A stretch of 64,000 nt of DNA from an uncultured Alphaproteobacteria bacterium (GCA_902620425.1 CACNHX010000004.1:47177-111176); one strand, 5' to 3'. Counted from the stretch's first letter, positions 28,225 through 38,200 are shown. Made by a program: numbers and translations. Notes: a model not told the origin generated them from the sequence alone.

Positions 28225-29262
28225 ATGATTATTAGGTTTATAATATTCTTTGTTTTTATTTCTTTCAAATCCTATGCAACTGATTGTGAAAAACCAAAAA
28301 TGCCAACTGATGAAGAATGGAATAACTGGCTGACTAATATAAAACAAGAAGCACTTGAAAGAGGTATAAGCCAAAATACTATTTCAAATAATTTAAATGA
28401 TGTTAAGCCACAAAGTAAAATTATTATGCGTGATAGATGCCAGCCGGCATCAACAATGACTCTAGATGAGTATTTATTTTATACAATTACTAAAGATAAA
28501 GTTTTTGCAGGAAAAAATTTTTTAAAAAAACATGAAGATTTATTAAAAGAAATTGGAGATTATTTTAAAATACAACCAAGATTTATTGTGGCTGTATTAG
28601 GTATGGAAAGTTATTACGGAAGAAATCAAGGAAAAATAAATTCCATAATCGCGATAACCACTCTTGCATTCGATAGAAGAAGAAGTGACTTTTATAAAAA
28701 ACAATTATTTGCCGCTCTTGAAATATTAGATAAAAATCTTGTTCCAAATGGAGAACTAAAAGGTAGTTGGGGTGGGGCGGTTGGTATGACACAAATGATC
28801 CCAACAACTTTTTTAGAAACTGCGTATGATTGGGATGGCAATGGTATTGATATCTGGAATAGTTATGCAGATGCTTTTGCTAGTACTGCAAACTATTTAA
28901 CTTCATTAGATAAAAATCCATGGTCTAATGATAGCACTTGGGGTAGAGAAGTTCTTCCACCAAAAAATATTTCTATATCTTTTTTTGATTCTATAAAACA
29001 AGTTAACCCCAAAGGTTGTGGGGCAGTTAAACGTAGATCAATTCCAAAAACTCTATCCGAATGGTCCAAATCAGGATTTACAAAGATCAATGGAGATCCT
29101 TTACCCATAAGAGATGATTTAGAAGCTAGATTAATAATGCCAGATGGGATAGATGGAAGAATGTTCATAGTTTATCCTAATTACAAAAATATTCTTTATT
29201 ATAATTGTTCATCGTATTATGCTGTATCAGTAGGCCTCCTAAGTGATAAAATATCTAATTAG
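28225..29262 (+). CDS. Lytic murein transglycosylase (MltB-like)
   Basis: A 345-residue exported protein with a signal peptide (about 1-18, ending SYATD). The SLT_2 domain contains FIVAVLGMESYYGRNQGK with the likely catalytic Glu, ITTLAFDRRRSDFYKKQL, and SWGGAVGMTQMIPTTFLE, which are MltB-family motifs. It cleaves the MurNAc-GlcNAc bond with formation of 1,6-anhydroMurNAc. The C-terminal part (RRSIPKTLSEWSKSGF...YYAVSVGLLSDKI) matches the family. Its end overlaps rlpA by 20 bases. Together with rlpA and the D,D-carboxypeptidase it forms a wall-remodelling operon. Confidence 0.92.
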   Translation: MIIRFIIFFVFISFKSYATDCEKPKMPTDEEWNNWLTNIKQEALERGISQNTISNNLNDVKPQSKIIMRDRCQPASTMTLDEYLFYTITKDKVFAGKNFLKKHEDLLKEIGDYFKIQPRFIVAVLGMESYYGRNQGKINSIIAITTLAFDRRRSDFYKKQLFAALEILDKNLVPNGELKGSWGGAVGMTQMIPTTFLETAYDWDGNGIDIWNSYADAFASTANYLTSLDKNPWSNDSTWGREVLPPKNISISFFDSIKQVNPKGCGAVKRRSIPKTLSEWSKSGFTKINGDPLPIRDDLEARLIMPDGIDGRMFIVYPNYKNILYYNCSSYYAVSVGLLSDKISN

Positions 29263-30178
29263 TATAATTTTTCTTTTATTTATATTTTCTTGCAATGAAT
29301 TAACTCTAAATAATGTTTCTGATGTTGTAGAAAATAGCACAAATAAAATAGAAGAAATAATTGACAATAAAAAAGAGAATAAAAAAGAAAAAAATCAATC
29401 AACTAATAAACCAAAAAAAGATAATATTTTTTATTATGTTGGTGAGCCTTATTTTATTGAAGGGGTTAGTTACATTCCAGAAGAAAATTATAATTATTCG
29501 GAAATTGGACTTTCTTCTTTTTATGGAAAGGAATTACACAATATTAAAACTGTAAACAATGATATAAATAAAGTTACAGAGTTACTTGGCAGACATAAAA
29601 CATTACCCATACCAAGTATGGTCAAAGTAACAAACTTGGATAATGGACTTACTATAAATGTGAAAATCATAGATAGACATGATGATAATGCAGTTATTAT
29701 TCAGGTTTCAAGAAAAGTTGCTCAACTTCTTGGATTTTATAAATCAAAAATAGCTACTGTGAGGGTAGAAATACTTTCTGATGCTAGTAAACAATGGAAG
29801 AGTGTTGCAAATTCATTAAATGAAGAAAATTTTGATGAAACCATATCTTCTGCGCCAACAGATATTGTGTCTATTGAAGAAATTGATGAAATCTTAGTAA
29901 CTAATGATGAGGCCACAACAATTATAGAAAAACCTATTGAACTTAAATCAGAAAAAATAACTGATTTTAAATTATATTTAAGAGTAAAAGGATTTGAAAA
30001 TTATGACAGTATTAGATCAGTATTAAATAACTATAATAATAATTTAAAATATACTTCTGAAAAGAATAATTCTATATATGACGTAATTATTGGTCCTTTA
30101 GAAAATACAGAAGCAAATAATTTGGTTTCATACTTTATCTCAAAAGGTTATAAGGAAACTGAAATTCTTATTGAATAA
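29243..30178 (+). CDS. rlpA: RlpA-like septal lytic transglycosylase lipoprotein with SPOR domain
   Basis: A 311-residue lipoprotein. The lipobox FIFSCN places the acylated Cys at about residue 17. A Lys/Asn-rich linker leads to a double-psi beta-barrel domain: IGLSSFYGKELHNIKT, RHKTLPIPSMVKVTNLDNG and VKIIDRHDDNAVIIQVSR. The usual NDRGPF is replaced by IDRHDD, keeping the Asp-Arg pair. The last 70 residues look like a SPOR domain (FKLYLRVKGFENYDSI...YDVIIGPLENTEANNL), which binds denuded glycan strands at the division site. The start inside the upstream gene gives a sensible signal peptide. Confidence 0.87.
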   Translation: MIKYLISIIFLLFIFSCNELTLNNVSDVVENSTNKIEEIIDNKKENKKEKNQSTNKPKKDNIFYYVGEPYFIEGVSYIPEENYNYSEIGLSSFYGKELHNIKTVNNDINKVTELLGRHKTLPIPSMVKVTNLDNGLTINVKIIDRHDDNAVIIQVSRKVAQLLGFYKSKIATVRVEILSDASKQWKSVANSLNEENFDETISSAPTDIVSIEEIDEILVTNDEATTIIEKPIELKSEKITDFKLYLRVKGFENYDSIRSVLNNYNNNLKYTSEKNNSIYDVIIGPLENTEANNLVSYFISKGYKETEILIE

Positions 30179-30213
30179 CAAATAAAGGTCATAATTAAGA
30201 ATTATTAATATTT

Positions 30214-31347
30214 ATGGTAAAAATTTTTAGCTTTCTTTTATTTTTTATAATTTCTTTTAAACTTTACGCTATTGATACGAAGGCAGAACAAGCGGTTGTT
30301 ATTGATTATGATACAAATGAAGTTCTTTTTGAAAAAAATTCTAATGCAAAAGTTATACCTGCCTCAATGACTAAGATCATGACTGTTTATGTTGCATTTG
30401 ATAGAATAAAGAATACAAATTTTGCAATTTCTAATGAATGTAAAGTTACCCCTAAAGCTTACAAAATGGGAGGTTCAAGAACTTTTTTAGAGATAGATGA
30501 TAATGTAACGGTTGATGATTTATTAAAGGGTATAATTGTTCAATCTGGAAATGATGCCTCTATAGCATTAGCAGAATGTTTAGGTGGTACTGAAGAAGAT
30601 TTTGCTAAACTTATGAACGTTTATGCAGAGCGCTTAGGTATGACAAAAACAAACTTTATTAATTCATCTGGTTGGCCAGATGATAATCACTATTCTACCG
30701 TCTACGATCTTGCCATTTTATCAAATGCAATAATTAAAGATTTTCCAAATCTTTATACATATTTCAAAATGGAAGAATTTACTTATAACGATATAAGTCA
30801 GCCGAATAGAAATAAACTTTTATATCAAGTTCAAGGAGCAGATGGATTAAAAACAGGTTTTACTAAAGAGTCTGGTTGGGGGATAGCGGCTACAGCATTA
30901 AGGAATGATAGAAGAATTACAGTTGTTATAAATGGCACAAATAGTTCTAGATCAAGATTAAATGAATCATCTAACTTATTAAATTGGGCATTTAATCAAA
31001 CATCGCAACAAACATTAGTTGAAAAAGATCAATTTATTAAAGAAGTAGATGTATGGCTGGGTAGTGAAAGTAGTATTAATTTAATAAGTGAACAAAAAGT
31101 AGTATCAACATTATCATTTGATCAAATTCAATTAATGAATTCATTTATTGAATATACCAAACCTATTTCTGCCCCAATAAAAAAAGGTGATGAATTGGGA
31201 AAATTAATAATTGATATTGATGGAAAGCCAAAAATAGAAATACCCCTTATTGCTGAAAAAGATGTATCTGAAATCAATCCTTTATTTAAAATTTTTGCTG
31301 CAGCAAAATACTTAATTTTTGGAAGAAGTTTAGATGAAATTAAATAA
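30214..31347 (+). CDS. dacA: D-alanyl-D-alanine carboxypeptidase (PBP5/6 type)
   Basis: A 377-residue exported serine peptidase of the S11 family with a signal peptide (1-19, ending LYAID). Catalytic motifs are SMTK with Ser51 and Lys54, SGN at 111-113, and KTG at 213-215. The C-terminal region (about 275-350) is the beta-rich PBP5_C stalk, ending in an amphipathic segment for membrane attachment. It trims the terminal D-Ala from peptidoglycan stems. It overlaps tmk by 14 bases. Confidence 0.95.
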   Translation: MVKIFSFLLFFIISFKLYAIDTKAEQAVVIDYDTNEVLFEKNSNAKVIPASMTKIMTVYVAFDRIKNTNFAISNECKVTPKAYKMGGSRTFLEIDDNVTVDDLLKGIIVQSGNDASIALAECLGGTEEDFAKLMNVYAERLGMTKTNFINSSGWPDDNHYSTVYDLAILSNAIIKDFPNLYTYFKMEEFTYNDISQPNRNKLLYQVQGADGLKTGFTKESGWGIAATALRNDRRITVVINGTNSSRSRLNESSNLLNWAFNQTSQQTLVEKDQFIKEVDVWLGSESSINLISEQKVVSTLSFDQIQLMNSFIEYTKPISAPIKKGDELGKLIIDIDGKPKIEIPLIAEKDVSEINPLFKIFAAAKYLIFGRSLDEIK

Positions 31348-31945
31348 AGGTTTGTTCATTACTTTTGAAGGACCCGAAGCTAGTGGAAAGTCATCTCAAA
31401 TATTACTTTTATCAAAATATTTAAAAAGAAATAAAATTCCTTTTATTGTATCCAGAGAACCAGGAGGCACTGATTTTGCAGAAAAATTAAGAAAATTAAT
31501 TTTAGATAATAAATCCACAATTAATAATTTAGAAGAATTGCTTCTTCTTATGGCAGCTAGGTCAAATCATATAAATGAAATAATTATTCCTAATCTTAAA
31601 AAAGGTAAGATTGTCATTTCTGATAGATATGCAGATTCTTCATTTGTTTATCAAGGATATGTAAATAAGTTTGGTATAAAAAGAGCTCAAAAACTTCATA
31701 AAGAACTACTAAATAATTTCTTTCCTGACTATACTTTTATTTTTAAAATCAATCCAAAAGAAATAATCAAAAGATTAAAACAAAGAAAAGTTAAAAACAA
31801 ATATGATAAATCTAACTTACTATTTCATCAAAAAGTAATTCAGGGATATAAAAAAATAGCAAATCCAAAAAGATATATAACTTTAGATGCTTCTTTATCT
31901 AGAGATATAATTCATAAAAATATTATTGAAAAATTAAAGTTGTAA
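31334..31945 (+). CDS. tmk: Thymidylate kinase
   Basis: A 203-residue P-loop kinase. Walker A FEGPEASGKSSQI is near residues 11-23, the substrate motif SREPGGTDFAEKLR follows, and the DR(Y/H) motif is ISDRYADSSFVYQG. It phosphorylates dTMP to dTDP. Located between dacA and holB, an order shared by many alphaproteobacteria, and separated from holB by three bases. Confidence 0.96.
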   Translation: MKLNKGLFITFEGPEASGKSSQILLLSKYLKRNKIPFIVSREPGGTDFAEKLRKLILDNKSTINNLEELLLLMAARSNHINEIIIPNLKKGKIVISDRYADSSFVYQGYVNKFGIKRAQKLHKELLNNFFPDYTFIFKINPKEIIKRLKQRKVKNKYDKSNLLFHQKVIQGYKKIANPKRYITLDASLSRDIIHKNIIEKLKL

Positions 31946-31948
31946 TTA

Positions 31949-32932
31949 ATGATTGAATTAATAGGTTTTGAAAAAGAGTATAATGATCTTCTTAACAGAT
32001 ACGAATCAAATAATCTTCCAAATTCAATTTTAATTCATGGATTGAATGGTATAGGTAAAAGAACTTTTCTTAACAAATTAGTTAAAAATATTTTAAATAT
32101 AGAATTTAAAGATAATAATTTGGATCATCATTTAAATTTATTTAAAAATAATACACATCCAAATATAAAAATAATTGAAAAAGAAATTGATAGCAAAACT
32201 GGAAAAATTAAAACTAATATAACTATTGATCAAATTAGAAGATTAAAAACATTTTTAAATTCAACATCAATAATTCAAAATTCTTCAAAAATTGTTATCA
32301 TTGATTCTGCTGATTATTTGAATATTAGTTCTGCAAATAGTATGCTTAAGATTCTAGAAGAACCAAAAGAAAATACCTATATTTTTTTAATATCAAACCA
32401 GATCTCATTACTTTTGCCAACAATTAGATCAAGATGTTTAAAAATTAAATTTAATACTCATAATTTAACAAATTTTACTAATATAATTAAAGATAATATT
32501 GATGGAATATCTAATGAAGAAATAAATTTTTACTTTGAATTAACGTATGGATCACCAGGAACCACTATTCTATATTATAATAATGATTTCTTGGATATTT
32601 TCCAATTATCAATTAAATGTCTTTTATCAAATGATCTAGATGATGATAAAATAAACTTATCTAATATTTTATCAAAACTTACTAATGATGAATTCAATAA
32701 TTATTTATCAATGCTTAAATTTATTCTAATTGTTGCTAATAAGCTAAAAGTAAACAGAGATGATAAAAGCTTGATTAATATACCAAATTATTTAGAGCTA
32801 GAGTCTTTATCTACAAATCTTACCAAAAAAAATCTTATTGATAGATTTGATTATTTAACTAATAACCAAAAAGAATTATTTAGTTTAAATCTTGATAAAA
32901 AAGTATTTATATTAAATTTTTTAACTCAATAA
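31949..32932 (+). CDS. holB: DNA polymerase III subunit delta'
   Basis: A 327-residue clamp-loader subunit. The N-terminal region SILIHGLNGIGKRTFLNKL is a P-loop-like motif. TIDQIRRLKTFLNSTS, KIVIIDSADYLNISSANSML and KILEEPKENTYIFLIS correspond to the RFC-box and SRC-adjacent motifs (LPTIRSRCLKIKF) of the family. It works with delta and the DnaX subunits to load the beta clamp. Context (tmk before, metG after) confirms the call. Confidence 0.92.
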   Translation: MIELIGFEKEYNDLLNRYESNNLPNSILIHGLNGIGKRTFLNKLVKNILNIEFKDNNLDHHLNLFKNNTHPNIKIIEKEIDSKTGKIKTNITIDQIRRLKTFLNSTSIIQNSSKIVIIDSADYLNISSANSMLKILEEPKENTYIFLISNQISLLLPTIRSRCLKIKFNTHNLTNFTNIIKDNIDGISNEEINFYFELTYGSPGTTILYYNNDFLDIFQLSIKCLLSNDLDDDKINLSNILSKLTNDEFNNYLSMLKFILIVANKLKVNRDDKSLINIPNYLELESLSTNLTKKNLIDRFDYLTNNQKELFSLNLDKKVFILNFLTQ

Positions 32933-32933
32933 A

Positions 32934-34454
32934 ATGAATTTTTATATAACTACTCCAATTTACTACACTAATGATATTCCTCATATAGGTCATGCTTATA
33001 CAAGTATAGCCTGCGATATTATTGCGCGATATAATAAATTATTAGGAAATAATGTATTCTTTTTAACAGGTACTGACGAACATGGGCAAAAGGTAGAAAA
33101 AGCTGCTATTAATTCAAATTTAAAACCAAAAGAATTCGTCGATAAACTTTCAGTTAATTTTATCAATTTAATACCTTTTTTAGGATGTGAAATTGATGAT
33201 TTTATAAGAACTACTGAAGAAAGACACATTAAAGCTGCACAAGAACTTTGGAAACAATTAGAAAAAAATAATCAAATATATCTTTCAAATTATGAAGGTT
33301 GGTACTCAGTTAGAGATGAAGCATTTTATTTAGAAAATGAATTAAAAAAGATTGATGGTAAATATGTTACCGATAATGGATCACCTGTAGAGTGGGTCAA
33401 GGAGGAAAGTTATTTTTTTAAACTTTCAGAATGGCAGAATAAGTTAATCGATTATTATGAAAAAAATCCAGAATCAATCTTACCAAAAACGAGATATAAT
33501 GAAGTATTAAGTTTTATAAAAGGTGGATTAAAAGATCTTTCTATCTCAAGAACAACTTTTAACTGGGGAGTTCCCGTACCCAATAATTCGAAGCATGTTA
33601 TGTATGTTTGGATTGATGCATTATGTAACTACTTAACTGCAATTGGTTATCCAGATATAAATAATAAAAATTATAAACAATTTTGGCCTGCAACACACAT
33701 TGTGGGGAAAGACATATTGAGATTTCATGCAGTGTATTGGCCAGCTTTCTTAATGGCTGCAGGCATCGAGCCTCCTAAAAGAATATTTGCGCACGGATGG
33801 TGGACAAATGAAGGACAAAAAATTTCTAAATCACTTGGCAATGTTATTGATCCTTATGAAATAATTGATGAGTATGGTTTGGATCAAATAAGATTTTTTT
33901 TATTTAGAGAAGTACCCTTTGGAAATGATGGAGATTTTTCAAAAAAAGCTATCGCAAATAGAATTAATGCTGATTTATCAAATAATTTTGGTAATTTAGT
34001 TCAAAGGATTTCATCATTTGCTGTGAAAAATAATGATTCTATCCTAAAGCCAGCAGAAAATTTAACTAATGAAGATCAGGATTTAATTAATATTCTTCAG
34101 AATAAATTTGATGAATATTGTAAATTTATGAATAATCAACAAATTGATAGAGCAATTAAGTCTGTCTTGGAGTTAATATCTGCCGGTAATGCATATGTTG
34201 ACACTCAAGCACCATGGACACTGAAAAAAACAAATAAAATTAGAATGGAAGAAGTTTTATATATTGTCACAAATATAATTATTAAATCAGCAATTATGCT
34301 CTATCCAATAATCCCAACTAGTTCTAAGAAAATTCTTAGTATTTTTAACTATAATATCGACAATAATAAATTTAACAGTTTCACTAAACTAATAAATCAA
34401 AATATAAAAATAAATAATCCAGAACCAATATTTCCAAGAATATTGAATGATTGA
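32934..34454 (+). CDS. metG: Methionyl-tRNA synthetase
   Basis: A 506-residue class I synthetase. The HIGH motif is HIGH at residues 17-20 within YTNDIPHIGHAYTS, and the KMSKS motif is KISKS near residue 296. FFLTGTDEHGQKVEKAA and VWIDALCNYLTA are further family motifs. The knuckle region lacks the zinc cysteine set of the E. coli type, as in the short form. No C-terminal tRNA-binding extension is present. Its last eight bases overlap tatD. Confidence 0.97.
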   Translation: MNFYITTPIYYTNDIPHIGHAYTSIACDIIARYNKLLGNNVFFLTGTDEHGQKVEKAAINSNLKPKEFVDKLSVNFINLIPFLGCEIDDFIRTTEERHIKAAQELWKQLEKNNQIYLSNYEGWYSVRDEAFYLENELKKIDGKYVTDNGSPVEWVKEESYFFKLSEWQNKLIDYYEKNPESILPKTRYNEVLSFIKGGLKDLSISRTTFNWGVPVPNNSKHVMYVWIDALCNYLTAIGYPDINNKNYKQFWPATHIVGKDILRFHAVYWPAFLMAAGIEPPKRIFAHGWWTNEGQKISKSLGNVIDPYEIIDEYGLDQIRFFLFREVPFGNDGDFSKKAIANRINADLSNNFGNLVQRISSFAVKNNDSILKPAENLTNEDQDLINILQNKFDEYCKFMNNQQIDRAIKSVLELISAGNAYVDTQAPWTLKKTNKIRMEEVLYIVTNIIIKSAIMLYPIIPTSSKKILSIFNYNIDNNKFNSFTKLINQNIKINNPEPIFPRILND

Positions 34455-35229
34455 TTCACATTGTCATTTAAATTTTAAAAAATTATCAGAAAATTTTGAA
34501 AGTATCATTAATAATTCCAAAAAAAATAATATTAGCTCAATATTATCAATTAATACCAAACCTGAAGATTTCCAGGATCATTTAAATTTAATAAAAAATT
34601 ATAATTCTATTTATCTCTCATATGGACTTCATCCAAGTAATGTTCAATCAATGAATCAAATTGAATTACAAAACTTTGATCAATACTGTAATAACGAAAA
34701 AGTAATAGGAATAGGCGAAACAGGAATTGACTTGTATCATAATGATCAATTTCTCAAAGAACAAACACAGGTCTTTGAAACCCATATTGAAGCTTCAATA
34801 AAGCATTCATTACCAATTATCATTCATCAAAGAAATTCTGAAAAAGAAATTGTAGATATTTTAAAAAATTATAAATCAAATAATTTAAAACTAATTTTTC
34901 ACTGTTTCACTGGCTCAAATCAGCTATTAAATTTTTGTTTAGAGAATAACTACTACATTTCTATTTCTGGAATAATAACATTTAAAAATGCATCAAATTT
35001 AAGAGATATAATTAAGGATGCTCCTTTAGATTCTATACTTATAGAAACTGATAGCCCTTTTTTAGCACCTGAACCAATGAGAGGTAAAGTTAATGAGCCA
35101 TCTTTTGTAAAATACACAGCTGAATATTTGGCAAAATTCTTTAATTTATCCTTAGAAGAATTCGAAAAAATTACTGATAATAATTTTTTTAATTTGTTTA
35201 CGAAAGCTAAAAGAGATAATTATCTGTAA
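34447..35229 (+). CDS. tatD: TatD-family metal-dependent hydrolase
   Basis: A 260-residue TIM-barrel hydrolase. It begins IDSHCHLNF with the first metal His pair, contains IGIGETGIDLYH, IIHQRNSEKEI and LIFHCFTGS, and ends with ILIETDSPFLAPEPMRGK, the TatD signature. Family members have metal-dependent DNase activity; a role in quality control of DNA or small phosphates is inferred. Overlaps metG by eight bases and the next gene by one base. Confidence 0.93.
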   Translation: MIDSHCHLNFKKLSENFESIINNSKKNNISSILSINTKPEDFQDHLNLIKNYNSIYLSYGLHPSNVQSMNQIELQNFDQYCNNEKVIGIGETGIDLYHNDQFLKEQTQVFETHIEASIKHSLPIIIHQRNSEKEIVDILKNYKSNNLKLIFHCFTGSNQLLNFCLENNYYISISGIITFKNASNLRDIIKDAPLDSILIETDSPFLAPEPMRGKVNEPSFVKYTAEYLAKFFNLSLEEFEKITDNNFFNLFTKAKRDNYL

Positions 35230-35981
35230 TGAAAATAACAATTTTAGGCTGTGGAGGATCTTTCGGATCACCTTTAGCATGGAATAGACATGGTAATATT
35301 GATCTTAATAATAAAAGAAATTTTAGAACAAGATCATCTGTATTAATTGAATATAAAAATACAAATATTCTAATTGATACTAGTCCAGACCTTAGACAAC
35401 AACTTTATAGTGCTAAATGTACAAATATTGATGCAGTACTTTATACTCATATTCATTCTGATCATACATCAGGTGTGCCAGATATGAGAGCAATGTCTTT
35501 AATAAATAAAAAAATTATCCCTGCATATATGCCTAAAGAAATGATTCCTGAGATGGAAACAAATTATAAATATATTTTTAAAGGAGAAAAAGATTATTTG
35601 CCATTTATGGAAATTAAAGAATTAGATTCTAGTATAAATTTTCAAAATATAAATATTGAAACATTTAAACATAATCACGGTTCAATTGATGTTCAAACAT
35701 ACAAGATTGGAAATTTTGCTTATTCTACAGATTTAAAAAAATTTTATAATAAAGATATTGATAAATTAAAAAATCTAGATTTATGGATAGTTGGTTTGTT
35801 AAGACAAGATACTCATCCTGCTCATGCTGGATTTGAGCAAATAATGGATTTCATTTCATATATTAAACCTAAACAAACTATTTTTACTCATATGACAGCT
35901 TTACTAGATGAAAAAGAATTAATAAAAAAGTGCCCACCAAATGTTAAACCTGGATATGATGGAATGATTATTGATTTATGA
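35229..35981 (+). CDS. Metallo-beta-lactamase-fold hydrolase (PhnP-like)
   Basis: A 250-residue MBL-fold protein with the metal motif YTHIHSDHTSG (His74, His76, Asp78, His79) and later ligands in THMTALLD-type strands. It resembles PhnP / phosphoribosyl 1,2-cyclic phosphate phosphodiesterase-like proteins commonly encoded after tatD in alphaproteobacteria. The precise phosphodiester substrate is not known. Overlaps both neighbours by one to four bases, so it is part of the metG-tatD operon. Confidence 0.88.
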   Translation: MKITILGCGGSFGSPLAWNRHGNIDLNNKRNFRTRSSVLIEYKNTNILIDTSPDLRQQLYSAKCTNIDAVLYTHIHSDHTSGVPDMRAMSLINKKIIPAYMPKEMIPEMETNYKYIFKGEKDYLPFMEIKELDSSINFQNINIETFKHNHGSIDVQTYKIGNFAYSTDLKKFYNKDIDKLKNLDLWIVGLLRQDTHPAHAGFEQIMDFISYIKPKQTIFTHMTALLDEKELIKKCPPNVKPGYDGMIIDL

Positions 35982-36913
35982 AATCAGAATCTATTGGTTT
36001 CATAGGTGTAGGAAACGTTGGTTCAAACCTTGCAAATAATTTATTAAAATCAAATAATAATGTTTTTGTGTATGATAAAAATAATCAATCTTATTCAAGA
36101 TTAAAAAATCTAAAAAACAAACCTTGTAAAACCTTAAAAGAATTAACTGAAAAGAGCAATATTATAATAACCTGTTTACCTTCACCAAAAGCTGTAAGCA
36201 AAGTTTTAAAAACTATATTAAAATATTTAACTAAAAAACATATCTGGATTGAGATGAGTACTACAGATAAAAACGATATGATAAGTTTATCTAAAAAAGT
36301 AACTAGTAAAGGTGGAAAAGTATTAGAATGTCCTATTACCGGAGGAGAACATAGAGCTAAATCAGGGAATATATCTATTTTAGCTGCAGGCAAAAAATCA
36401 ACTTTCAAAAAATGTTTCCCAATTTTATCATTGCTTGGTCATGAAATTTTATATTGTGGAAAAATTGGAAATGCCTCAATATTAAAAGTGATTACAAATT
36501 ATTTAGCATCATTACATTTAGTAGGTATAGGTGAGGCTTTGAGTGTTGCAAAAAAAAATAAAATTGACTTAGGTTTAACGTATAAAGCGATAAAAATAAG
36601 CTCTGGGAATAGTTTTGTAAATGAAACTGAAACAAAGGTCATACTTGGAGGCAGTTATGATGTTGGATTTACAATGGATCTAGTCAATAAAGATATAAAT
36701 CTTTTTAATAAACTTGGAAAAAATATAAAGTTAGAACTGGGAAATTATCTAAGCAAAAAATTTAAACTTGGTATGAAAAATTTAGGTGAAAGATCATTTA
36801 GTACTAGTATTATTAAATTAATTGAAAAAGATGCAAAAATTAAATTAAGAGCAAAAAATTTCCCAAAACAATTAATTGATAAACAAAAAAAACAAAAAGG
36901 TGTAGAAGTATAA
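35978..36913 (+). CDS. 3-Hydroxyisobutyrate dehydrogenase-family NAD(P) oxidoreductase
   Basis: A 311-residue beta-hydroxyacid dehydrogenase. The Rossmann motif IGFIGVGNVGSNLANNLL is near residues 5-22, the substrate loop is ECPITGGEHRAKSGNISILAAG (in part), and the catalytic Lys lies in ASILKVITNYLA. It should oxidise a small 3-hydroxyacid or reduce a semialdehyde with NAD(P). It is linked head to tail to the SMP-30 lactonase gene by one base, suggesting a sugar-acid or hydroxyacid catabolic step. The substrate is not identifiable. Confidence 0.87.
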   Translation: MKSESIGFIGVGNVGSNLANNLLKSNNNVFVYDKNNQSYSRLKNLKNKPCKTLKELTEKSNIIITCLPSPKAVSKVLKTILKYLTKKHIWIEMSTTDKNDMISLSKKVTSKGGKVLECPITGGEHRAKSGNISILAAGKKSTFKKCFPILSLLGHEILYCGKIGNASILKVITNYLASLHLVGIGEALSVAKKNKIDLGLTYKAIKISSGNSFVNETETKVILGGSYDVGFTMDLVNKDINLFNKLGKNIKLELGNYLSKKFKLGMKNLGERSFSTSIIKLIEKDAKIKLRAKNFPKQLIDKQKKQKGVEV

Positions 36914-36914
36914 T

Positions 36915-37868
36915 ATGTCAGATAAAAAATTATTACCTGCCGATTTAGAACCAAGAAATCCAAGTTATGCTTACAAAAATAAATATAATGAACATGTAGA
37001 AAATACTGATCAATTCAATAACTATGTAAAGTCTACTGAAGTTAAAAAAATTTTTTCTGGAATGTTATGGGGAGAAGGTCCGGCTTATATTCCTCATTTA
37101 GATACATTAGTCTGGAGCGATATACCAAATAACAGGATGCTAAAGTTATCAAATGATATAGTATCTGAATATAAAAATCCCTCCAACTATTGTAATGGAA
37201 ATACTATTGATAAAGAAGAGAATGTAATTTCTTGTTCACATGGAGGAAGATGTATCTATAAAACTAATGATAATTTAGAAGTGGAAGTCTTAGTTGATAA
37301 TTATAATGGTAAGAAACTTAACTCGCCAAATGACCTATTTGTTAAATCGGATGATACAATTTGGTTTACAGATCCGCCTTATGGTATTCTATCAGATTAT
37401 GAGGGATATCCTGGTGAGCAAGAATATGGTGGCTGTAATGTGTTTTCTTTTGATCCTAAACTAAATACTTTAAAAGTTATGATTGACGACCTTGATAGAC
37501 CAAATGGAATTGCCATTTCTCCAGACGAAAAAAAACTATATGTTGCAGATACTGGAGAAAATATCAAACATTTGTATGTTTATGATATGGTAGACGGATT
37601 ACCCATTAACAGAAAATTAATTTATGATTTTAAACCCTTTTTCTCCGATGGTTTTAGATGTGATAAAGATGGTAATGTTTGGACAAGTGCAGGAAAAGCA
37701 ATTAAATGTTTTAATCCTCAAAACGAATTAATTGGGCAACTTATAATCCCTGAATTAGTATCAAATTTAGAATTTGGAGGAGTGGAAGGAAATATCTTGT
37801 TCATAACAGCTACAACTAGTTTATATTCAATTGAATTAAATCAACAAGGTGCCAGATTTTATGAATAA
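36915..37868 (+). CDS. SMP-30/gluconolactonase-family lactonase
   Basis: A 317-residue six-bladed propeller. WGEGPAYIPHLDTLVWSDIP holds the metal-binding Glu; LNSPNDLFVKSDDTIWFTDPP and DRPNGIAISPDEKKLYVADTG hold the conserved Asn and Asp. Relatives hydrolyse aldonolactones to sugar acids. No signal peptide is visible. Sits between a hydroxyacid dehydrogenase and a pterin dehydratase; the pairing with the dehydrogenase fits oxidation of a sugar to a lactone or acid. Confidence 0.88.
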   Translation: MSDKKLLPADLEPRNPSYAYKNKYNEHVENTDQFNNYVKSTEVKKIFSGMLWGEGPAYIPHLDTLVWSDIPNNRMLKLSNDIVSEYKNPSNYCNGNTIDKEENVISCSHGGRCIYKTNDNLEVEVLVDNYNGKKLNSPNDLFVKSDDTIWFTDPPYGILSDYEGYPGEQEYGGCNVFSFDPKLNTLKVMIDDLDRPNGIAISPDEKKLYVADTGENIKHLYVYDMVDGLPINRKLIYDFKPFFSDGFRCDKDGNVWTSAGKAIKCFNPQNELIGQLIIPELVSNLEFGGVEGNILFITATTSLYSIELNQQGARFYE

Positions 37869-38196
37869 ACCTTTATCTTCAGGAAAGTGTGAACCATGCA
37901 ATGGAAACACTCCTAAATTAGATTATCAAGAAATTAGTAAATTTTTATCTGAACTTAATGAATGGTCAGTCAATGACAATCAAGAAATGATTTTCAAAAA
38001 ATTTAAATTTAGCAATTTTAAAAAAGCGATATCATTTGCAAATGAAGTAGGAGAAGTAGCAGAAAAAGAAGGTCATCATCCCGATATATCAATAGGATGG
38101 GGTTATTGTTTAGTTATGGTCCATACTCACGCAATAGAGGGATTATCAGTTAATGATTTTATATTAGCTTCCAAAATTGATTTAATTAAAAGTTAA
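37861..38196 (+). CDS. phhB: Pterin-4a-carbinolamine dehydratase
   Basis: 111 residues from the ATG at 37861, which gives an eight-base overlap with the upstream stop. A GTG twelve bases earlier is less likely. The PCD signature is clear: AEKEGHHPDISIGWGYCLVMVHTHAIEG (shortened: EGHHPDI, then VHTHAIEGLSVNDF). It dehydrates 4a-hydroxytetrahydropterin. No aromatic amino acid hydroxylase is present in the window, so it may serve another pterin enzyme or a moonlighting role. N-terminal SSGKCEPCNGNTP is a common start for the family. Confidence 0.9.
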   Translation: MNKPLSSGKCEPCNGNTPKLDYQEISKFLSELNEWSVNDNQEMIFKKFKFSNFKKAISFANEVGEVAEKEGHHPDISIGWGYCLVMVHTHAIEGLSVNDFILASKIDLIKS

Positions 38197-38200
38197 TTTA

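Noticed and set aside
28893..29168. 91-codon minus-strand frame inside the lytic transglycosylase
   Set aside because: Contained in a conserved gene; its composition is that expected of an antisense shadow.
36091..36408. Long antisense frame (105 codons) inside the HIBADH-like gene
   Set aside because: It lies wholly inside a well-supported gene and is rich in Phe, Leu and Ile as expected from the complement of Lys/Asn/Glu-rich coding DNA.
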